From NCBI RefSeq assembly GCF_020520425.1, contig NC_079492.1, positions 112,503,157 to 112,567,156 of the forward strand: DNA of 64,000 nt, given 5' to 3'. How positions within the stretch are numbered: the stretch's first letter is position 1; every line of letters starts with the position of its first letter. The position numbers and the translations under genes are program-made. This stretch comes from Spinacia oleracea (taxonomy: Eukaryota > Streptophyta > Magnoliopsida > Caryophyllales > Amaranthaceae). Positions 57,316 through 64,000 of the stretch are shown here, piece after piece. Below the pieces are notes generated by a model, which was given only the letters and a program-made list of their open reading frames with translations, was not told the DNA's origin and did no database searches.

Positions 57316-58300
57316 TCTATATTTATAAGTGAAAAGGTGAGTTTATATTAGTATATCTATTTTTGGTGTCCCCCTTGGATTACTAAAATACCCTTCACGC
57401 TTATAGAATAGAAAATATAATGACAACATACTCAATAGGAAAAGAACAAAGATCAAAGTGGATTGTAACTTAGAAATTTCTTCTTTAGCATTTCGGTTGT
57501 CGTTGGTTCTTCGTTGTCTTTCCACGCCGTCGACTACTTCAAAAATGGTACCTCTTATCTCCTCCTCTCTCTTCGATTCAACATTCATGTTATTACTACT
57601 ATTATAATCGTCTCTTAAATCCTGAATTTCTTCAGTACAAATCTAATTGAATTTCTCTTCTTTTTCCCCATTTTCCTATCTTCTTTATGGGTGATATTAT
57701 TATATTGAAGTAAGGTACACCAATGGTGGACGATAGTACAAAAGAGATCAGGTGGTCAAGTAGGTAGATGTATTTTGTGGGAATAAAGAGGAGCAATGGT
57801 GATGGCGACGCAGTGCGATGAGGCCATGGCGAGAGTAGGTATGTTATTCTGAAAATCTGGTGGCTTGAATCGATTTACATCTCCAATGCGATCCCTGATG
57901 GCCATTGCAAATCTAAATGCATGTGAAAACTGAAGAGAATTGGCATCCTAATTCAGAACAATAATTTTTCCATCAGCGAGTGGATTGGCTTCCATTGATT
58001 GAAGAACAACATACCACTTCAATTTTCCCTTTTCTTTTTAAATAAATTCATTTGGACCAACATACTTCGTATATAATTTATCTTTTATGATAATGGACCA
58101 CCAACCATAGGTACTTATACTATGTTATACAAGAATTGATTTTGACACTTTTTCTTTTGAGTATAGCTCACATTAACTGTCAAGCTATATACGTGGTGTT
58201 TAATCTTCAATCTATTGTAGTTTTTCAGATTCTAAAAATCAATTTTGTGCATCAAATATTTTTGTATTTTGGCACTTGAATGTTTATTTTTGAATTAAAT

Positions 58301-59108
58301 TGTTAGAATATATGACAATATATATATTCTCATTAATTAGTAAATATTCCATGTTTCCATTTTCATTAATTAGACTTGAAAGGAATTATTTCCGCGGAAT
58401 TTCCATTTCATGAATGTGTAATATATACATTGTAGAATGAGCCAATGATGGAGTTTATTCTGCTAACTAAATTATGTTTTACAACCAAGCTACCAGGGAA
58501 CCCAGGAGGAACCAAGGAGCAAAAACCAACAGGCTAGCAGCAACTAGCCAAAACAGACCAAAAAGCCTTACGGGCTAAAAAACCAGCATCTATCCCTATT
58601 ACAATTTTTCTTGCTAAGCAAGTTTGCAACTCTATTCTTGACCTCAAACTGAATAGTTTGGACAGTGTGTTTAATGGCTGACACCTTCATAGCAAACTGC
58701 TGAGTTCCTAGCTTTCCAAATGTTGTACACTAAACTAGCCACTGCATTGTAAATAATGGTACACTGGACTTTACTCTTATTGTATCTCTGAATCCACTTT
58801 AGAAGGGGGTGAATGGAAGATCTGCTGTTGTGGAAGCCTAACTAGGCCATGATTTGCTGCCTGCAGCTGGCACTAAACGGGCATTCAAAAAAGAGATGAG
58901 CAGCTGTTTCAGGTGCAGTCCCACCCACACACTGGACAAAGATCATCAGATCCAATGTTTAACTTGCTTGCCAAAAAAAAATTATGTTAATCATGCTAAC
59001 ACATTAGGATACTTTGACTAATATAATCAATTACAATCAAAGGCAATCAATTATAATCACATATAATATTTACTAAATAATGAGAATATATTGCCATATA
59101 TTTTAACA
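58301..59108. mobile_element. Inverted-repeat element bracketing a LINE fragment
   Basis: The left arm TGTTAGAATATATGACAATA through 'cattaattagtaaatatt' (58301-58348) is mirrored at 59065-59108 (aatatttactaaataatgag ... ttttaaca). No target duplication is obvious. Between the arms lies the LINE zf-RVT fragment at 58440-58966. Confidence 0.65.
58440..58966 (-). pseudogene. LINE zinc-binding (zf-RVT) fragment
   Basis: The minus-strand translation gives CVGGTAPETAAHLFFECPF, then SASCRQQI, WIQRYNKSKVQCTIIYNAV and VYNIWKARNSAV, the conserved zf-RVT region found between RT and RNase H of plant L1 elements (C..C...E...H..F.CPF, then W..RN). It has stops and one frameshift, no RT upstream and no poly-A tail downstream, so it is a captured internal piece. 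It is from a different L1 subfamily than 47362-52847. Confidence 0.85.
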
Positions 59109-59528
59109 GAAATATCAAAGAAAATGAAATTTTATTAATGATTCTTTTTTGTTTTAATTCTTAGATTTTTATATTATTATTGTACAAAGAATTAACATTT
59201 CACTCATATATAACTATAAAGTTTACAACTTTAATTTGAAATGTTATTTTGTTGTTATTCTTAATATGAATTATGTTTTTTTCTCACAGAAATTGCAATC
59301 GCAAGGAAATTATTTGATGAATGGTCGATAAATTAATGTCTAATGGAAGCTACAAATCTCTCAACGGTAGATGATATTATCGACTCCCGACTCTCGACGA
59401 CAGATTCAACATTGTGCTTGTAGTTTTTGGCATCTGATTTTGTAATGTTGTAATTTGGTACAAGGGTTAATTTGTGAGGGTTTGTGATGTGATTGTGAAG
59501 TATGATTGTATTAGGTGATTTGAATGTA

Positions 59529-59783
59529 CTTCCTCCGTTTCTGAAAGTTCTTTACGCTTTGAAATATGTGTCCAAAATATGAAAAGTTTGACCGTAAATT
59601 CTCACTATTATATACATCAAAACGTTACATGTAAGATCTTGTTAGATTGGTCTCGGTATGTATTTTCAGAATATCAAATTTTATAAATTTTTCCACATAC
59701 GAAATTGGATATATTAGTAGTTAAATATTGCATTGGAGTTTGTGCAAATAGTAACTGTAAAGAACTTTCTAAAACGGAGGTAG
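59529..59783. mobile_element. Stowaway-like MITE, 255 bp, sibling of 1176-1430
   Basis: Ends CTTCCTCCGTTTCTGAAAG / (inverse) CTACCTCCGTTTTAGAAAG with TA at 59527-59528 and 59784-59785. Same length as, and about 90% identical by eye to, 1176-1430, in the same orientation. It inserted into the Helitron, so it is younger than that Helitron. Confidence 0.88.
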
Positions 59784-60009
59784 TATTTAATTTCTCTCTC
59801 TTAGTCCAATATAAATCAGTGATAGAACTGAGACATTCCAATGTTCATATATCTTCGCACACATCGCGTGCATATAAAACTAGTTATATAAAAGATTAGA
59901 CGTTACCTACAATCTAACCTACAATTACGTAATTAGCTTTTTATATAATTTGACGGTGATCAAATTCTTAAATTCAAAGAAATAATACTTTTCCTAATAT
60001 AATAGAGAT

Positions 60010-60359
60010 AATTTTAGGCAATTGTAACAACATGTATATGATTTTGATTTTTTTAATAGTTTGATTGTCAGTAATGTATGATTATAGGTGACTTTCCCTA
60101 ATTTTTCACTTCTTTCCTGATTTGAAGATTCTCAATCATATTTAGTTGATTCTCAATCAAATATTCTCTGACTGTCAGTTACCTAGTTTATTTTAGGCGT
60201 TTATTTTATGTGTTTACTGATTTGCTACTGCATGCAATAAATAATTAGGTTTGTAATCGGATTAAATAAACAAAACAGTAGAGGGTATTTAATTCCACAG
60301 GGGCACACCAAAAAAGCAATTACTAAATTGACCCCAAGTGTTCCTTTATAGAATAGAGA
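60010..60359 (-). mobile_element. Helitron 5' portion, inverse copy of 46788-47140
   Basis: The minus-strand 5' end TCTCTATTCTATAAAGGAAC lies next to T (60360). Sequence down to 60012 matches 46788-47140 through blocks such as 'cagtagcaaatcagtaaaca' and 'gacagtcagagaatatttga'. At 60009 another Helitron-like 5' end (TCTCTATTATATTAGG on the minus strand) abuts, so the 3' part is replaced or interrupted. Confidence 0.65.
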
Positions 60360-60697
60360 TACGATGGAGTATCCCAAAACAAATTTACCCTTTCCCGTCA
60401 GTAGCTTCTGGGATAATTGTAGTGAAGAGTACGTTAGGAATGAATTGAGTAGTATTCAAGTTATTAACACTGTCATCGTACCCCCACCTGGCCTGGAACA
60501 ATATAATATACTACATAATATGAGAATATGAGATGGATCTTTATCTGGTGAAGCCATGTGAGTCGTTAGTTTAATTCTGCTGAATGTTTCTTTTTGGAGA
60601 TCAACTCACAACGGAGACTTCTCAATCTTATCGATCACTAAATATACAAAATTAATATGCTCAAAATTACAGTATAGAGACTTATAGTATACATATA

Positions 60698-61051
60698 ATA
60701 GTCTTATATGCACGCGATAGGTGTGAATATAAAAAATAAATTTATTTTATTACATTTAAACTTGAAATAACATGTAAAAAAATAATATAAATGTGATGCG
60801 TGCGAATATAAGAAATATATAAGTTAGATAGAACCGAACGCATATAAACAGATTGATTAAAATGGTAATAATTTATTTAAGAGGCTAGATTGATTAAAAT
60901 TCTTCTTTGGACTTTTCCTTTTGAGTAGGTTGTCATTATATATATATATATTTTCTATTCAATAAATGTGGATGGTATTTTAGTAATCTAAGGGGGACAC
61001 CAAAAGTAGATTTACTAAAATAACCTCAGATCTTCACTTATATAATAGAGA
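60698..61051 (-). mobile_element. Short non-autonomous Helitron, 354 bp
   Basis: The minus-strand 5' end TCTCTATTATATAAGTGAAG is at 61051 with T at 61052. 'cttttggtgtcccccttaga' follows. The 3' end at 60698 is a hairpin (inverse gcacgcgataggtgtg) and ATAG, a variant of CTAG, before host A (60697). A second hairpin-like 'gtgatgcgtgcgaatataa' at 60791-60809 may be an inner copy of the 3' end. Confidence 0.72.
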
Positions 61052-61399
61052 TGCAAAGGCAGGTTACACCACTATCCTCCAGCGGATTTTTTCCCCATAT
61101 CCAGGGGTAAAATAGTATTTTCGCTTATTGCGTTGAAAAGTTAAACAAATTACTAAGTATCGGCAAAAATGACAATAACTAATATAACAATGAAAATATT
61201 TATATAACACTTTGTATACATACTTTTACCCATTCATTTAATATGCAACACTTTTACCCATTCATTTAAGTGGTCCTTTTACTTTTTCTTTTTCTATTTC
61301 ATTTCATTTCCTTTTTTTGGGTAATTATGACAGATTTTAATATAAAAATGACAATATATTTACAGCAATAACAATATTTATATAACATTTGACAGTACA
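61052..61399. other. Intergenic, no gene recognised
   Basis: Two 'acttttacccattcatttaa' copies lie at 61226 and 61250, a short direct repeat. Nothing else is recognisable. Confidence 0.45.
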
Positions 61400-61535
61400 T
61401 TTTTTTTTGATGTAGAGAGAGTCACAAAGGGTAAGACGACAAATGATGTAGACGGGATTCAATCCAGGTCTTGGGTACCACCCCTTCAAAACTTTACCAA
61501 CTAAGCTAGTTGACATCCAAACCATTAAGAGTATA
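61400..61535 (-). mobile_element. tRNA-derived SINE
   Basis: On the minus strand: A box TAGCTTAGTTGGTAAAG, B box GGATTGAATCCCG, then 'gtctacatcatttgtcg' and an A run (T run 61400-61408 on the plus strand). The box spacing of about 35 nt is right for a pol III promoter. The target duplication is unclear: tgttatata occurs on both sides but not directly at the ends. The boundary coordinates are approximate. Confidence 0.8.
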
Positions 61536-61818
61536 TAACAAGTTAGCAACATTTTTACCCATTTATTTAAGGGTGGGCCATCTTTTCCAATTTCTTTTCT
61601 TTAACTTTTTTTTGGTGGGTATGGGAAGGAAACCCGCTGGGGGACTCGGAGAGCTAGAAACTGTAAAATGCATGGCCGTGCTTAGGTGATCAGTTGAACA
61701 CTGACACCGAGAAATACCCCTAGACATAATAAAGATGACTACTCTACCTTATATTGATGAGCAGGCATCAATTGCGACAAAGAAATTAGGAAATGCACAC
61801 TAAGGACAAATGAAAGAC

Positions 61819-62165
61819 TGAAGGAAATAATGTCCTTGGTCCAAGTTTGCATTTAATGCATTTAATGTTAAGTCTAATAAACTCAGTTCAGTATTAATTA
61901 AAAAAGTTAATTATTTAGTGAGATCAAGTGATCTGAATGCTTAGCTAGATTCTACTTCAGTTCAAGTGGAATTAATAATATTAATACCACAACTTATTCT
62001 TGACTGAATCCGTAGGGTCACACAAATAGTACGTGAACGGATCAAGTATTTAGATGAATAATAATATTTACTAAAACTCTAATTATGGACATTCAGAAAT
62101 TATGGATGTTGGTTCCAATAGGAGCTAAAATCATCAAAAGGCAAAGAAAGAGGGGAAAATACAAG
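61819..62165 (+). mobile_element. Copia LTR fragment (same family as 40597-41946)
   Basis: It begins TGAAGGAAATAATGTCC and follows the inverse of 41946-41640 closely (ccttggtccaagtttgcatt, gatcaagtgatctgaatg, gtagggtcacacaaatagta). The match fades after 'aaaggcaaag' at about 62165. 'gaaagac' just before it may be the last bases of a polypurine tract, which would make this a truncated 3' LTR. Confidence 0.8.
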
Positions 62166-63177
62166 AAAGCAATTCAAAATTCAATGTTCTAAATACAAAT
62201 GCAAATGAATACCTAGTATTTAAAAAAGAAAACCATCTCCACCACATGTCATCCTCTTATTCTACCTTTTTCTTTGTTGTGCCACGTGTCACCTACTTAT
62301 TCTCCATTCCCGGTTATGCTTTGGTTGTTGTTAACTGTCCCTTGATTTTCATCTTTCCCGTTTTTATCTCCTTCCCATTATTGCCTTGCAATTAAGCTTT
62401 CCCAATTTAATTTGTTACCCCCAATTCTCTCCCTTCCCACTTAATTCTTCAATTTTGATTTAATTCAATCCCTAATCTACTATCTTCCCTAATAAAACTT
62501 CAATTCTGAATTAAATGGCTGGAATTAAAGAGGGATATGGATTCTACTTTGGCAACGGCTCATCCATTTCATCTTCTCCCATTCACCAATCCACCATTTC
62601 ATTCAATTTACCGGTTATATATTTAATTCATTATCAACTTTGGCCCATTGCTTCATCCCCTTTGTTTCTCCCTTAATCCCTTTTCATTCTGTATCTTGCC
62701 TACCGTAGTTTTAGCACATGAAATCTCTAAATACTATAAGCGTAGATATAATCATAAATTCTAGATGATTATATTTACAGACACGGAGGGGAAGCAATCA
62801 TGGGGTGGTGCTAGGTTACTCAATCTGGCTGATTGGAACTGAGTATGTGTTCTATGGGTGTTTTAACATAGGGGAAGCAATCAAGGTGATGTACAAGTGG
62901 TGTTGATACTGGAATTGATGCAATGAATTCCCTAATTTTGCATCATTTCTTTCTAAATTCCTTCTTAGTAACCTACCATGTGATAATATATTACTCAATC
63001 TTTATCATATAACTCTTATTACTCTCTTATTACTCTCTTATTTTGTAACATTTTGTAACCATATGTGTGACCAACTGGCCATCATTCAGTTAATGAAAAG
63101 CAGTTGATCTTTAAAAAAAAAATTGTAATTTATGAATTGTACATGACAGGTTTGGCATCAATGTTTTACAAAGGTTA
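62166..63177. other. Intergenic or diverged LTR remainder, no gene recognised
   Basis: A CT-rich, ttccc-rich section (62270-62700) may be the rest of the LTR from a variant subfamily, but I cannot align it. 'cttattactct' is repeated three times near 63013-63040. No coding sequence is supported. Confidence 0.4.
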
Positions 63178-63290
63178 TGTTTTTTTTTAGGAAAAAAGAA
63201 CCGTGTTAGCTCTTTGATAGGGAAAACCTAACTCATTATTTCGAATGATGAGGGAAAGAGAATGATCAAATGACGAAAATCAAAAGATTG
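63178..63290 (-). mobile_element. 5'-truncated L1 3' end, sibling of 47362-52847
   Basis: 'gctctttgatagggaaaacc', 'taactcattatttcgaatga' and 'tgagggaaagagaatgatca' match 47395-47460 of the full-length L1. A T run (63181-63189) is the inverse of the A tail. Only about 110 bp of 3' end is present. Confidence 0.82.
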
Positions 63291-63659
63291 TGTGATGGTA
63301 TATCACGACTTTTTATTATTATCAACTTCAAATTATCTTTTCCCCAGGTTTTCATATTTTATTTTTAATTCATGCTATTGGAACATTTAATTTAATGTTG
63401 TAAATATGTGACTTCTGTTTCTTGAGATACTCAATACATAGTATTTTTTGTTTTTGAAGCTCGACATATTATTTGATTGTCCACTACTGAAGATCACAAC
63501 TCATGACAAAAAAGATTAAATAACCTAGCACATCTACAACTAATAACTTTCAATAGAAATTGTTGTATTTTTATGGAGCAAGAGAGGTCTTCCCTCTTAA
63601 TAATTAAATAAGCCAACATGAATAACAAACATGTAAATACGTGTAAGTTCACTATGTAA

Positions 63660-63710
63660 TCTCCGTGCCATAAGCACAGCCCGTGCATTGCGGAAGGGCT
63701 AAAAGACTAG
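63660..63710 (+). mobile_element. Helitron 3' terminus (element extends upstream, start unknown)
   Basis: 'agcccgtgcattgcggaagg' then 'gctaaaagactag' ends in CTAG before T (63711). It parallels the inverse of the 11342 element's end (cccgtgcatcgcacggg type) with a changed loop and the outer stem AGCCC/GGGCT. I could not find the matching 5' end. Confidence 0.6.
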
Positions 63711-63751
63711 TTTCAATATACAAAAAACTCCAGACTCTTACTTGGAGTAGC

Positions 63752-64000
63752 ACTGGGCTTCCCGATGGCATAGAAGAGGGGTCCGACTTCAGCATATCAG
63801 GCCCAACAATGTCTTGCCAATCACGAGCGGCATTGGGTCTCTACCACAAGCAAATTGCTCCACATTCTCTATTATGGAGGCATCACCATTTCCAAACCCA
63901 TGCTTCGAAAAGAGAAAGCGAGCAAATATACAAAAACTCAAAGCCCTCAAGTGGTAGACATTGGGGACGTCCACTCTAGCAAAATAATTGATGAAGAGGG
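63752..64000 (-). pseudogene. Plant-mobile-domain-like exon, runs off the window
   Basis: The minus-strand frame reads VPNVYHLRALSFCIFARFLF, then ASIIENVEQFACGRDPMPLV, IGKTLLGL and EVGPLFYAIG. A one-base shift then gives GSPVLLQ followed at once by a splice donor (caa|gtaaga). 'ALSFCIFARFLF....VEQ...GR...PLI..TLLGL....GSP.LLQ' is the central pattern of plant mobile domain (MAIN-like / aminotransferase-like) proteins. The next exon in that family begins like the MAFERLPFFAP exon of the pseudogene at 25662. The frameshift marks it as broken. The remainder lies beyond 64000. Confidence 0.55.

Larger units (their letters stand above)
57316..59883 (+). mobile_element. Helitron, 2.57 kb, with captured LINE fragment
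   Basis: The 5' end TCTATATTTATAAGTG follows A (57315). 'tttttggtgtcccccttgga' is at 57359. The 3' end has the hairpin GCACAC-atc-GCGTGC (59856-59871), then catataaaa and CTAG, before T (59884). No Rep/Helicase. It carries inverted repeats bracketing a LINE fragment (58301-59108) and the MITE 59529-59783. GC-richer sequence at 57480-57960 has a minus-strand 81-codon frame of unknown nature. Confidence 0.75.

Overview
This window is nuclear DNA of a flowering plant. It is AT-rich, lacks bacterial-style gene packing, and shows GT-AG introns, Stowaway-type MITEs, tRNA-derived SINEs, Helitrons, L1 and RTE LINEs, Ty1/copia and Ty3/gypsy LTR retrotransposons and a hAT transposon. The element mix suggests a eudicot, possibly Caryophyllales/Amaranthaceae (beet, spinach or quinoa relatives); that placement is inference. 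Only one gene looks intact: a single-exon GH18 chitinase-like gene on the minus strand (42587-43486) with a TATA box and a polyadenylation signal. Nearly everything else is transposable element (TE) sequence or TE-damaged gene fragment.

Layout. 1-17051 is a mosaic of small DNA elements: a CACTA terminus (ends 1029), many Stowaway-like MITEs (three nested one inside another), four minus-strand Helitrons (3612-3989, 9466-10928, 11342-11978, 12052-12644), a 518-bp element with 19-bp inverted termini (7269-7786), and two SINEs with perfect target-site duplications (13036-13205, 14414-14618). 17052-25661 is a decayed minus-strand Ty1/copia element with one complete 1026-bp LTR, a recognisable primer-binding site and polypurine tract, a ruined reverse transcriptase and a 181-bp AT-dinucleotide run. 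25662-31490 is a multi-exon plant-mobile-domain (PMD)-like pseudogene, split by a 4414-bp hAT transposon (26068-30481) with an exact 8-bp duplication. The hAT transposase reads through in one frame apart from three stop codons and has a 3' intron.

32382-32773 is a Tourist-like MITE. 33680-39375 is the 3' part of a Ty3/gypsy element, with about ten tandem ~165-180 bp repeats, a polypurine tract and a 2367-bp LTR. 39696-40205 is a foldback element. 40206-41946 is the leader and 5' LTR of a second copia element. The chitinase-like gene follows, then a stretch (43.9-45.8 kb) with an unidentified exon-like piece and LINE fragments.

46.8-61.1 kb is a nested Helitron/LINE region. A full-length but inactive L1-type LINE with an RNase H domain (47362-52847, near-perfect 15-bp duplication) sits exactly across the 5' terminus of a Helitron (52855-57174), which itself received a 5'-truncated RTE LINE (52967-55540, 8-bp duplication). 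The next Helitron (57316-59883) carries a LINE zinc-finger fragment between inverted repeats and received a MITE whose sibling lies 58 kb away at 1176-1430. The right edge holds another SINE, a copia LTR fragment, a LINE 3' end, a Helitron 3' terminus and a second PMD-like exon (63752-64000).

There is no cooperating gene system. The value of the window is its stratigraphy: insertion order can be read from target-site duplications.
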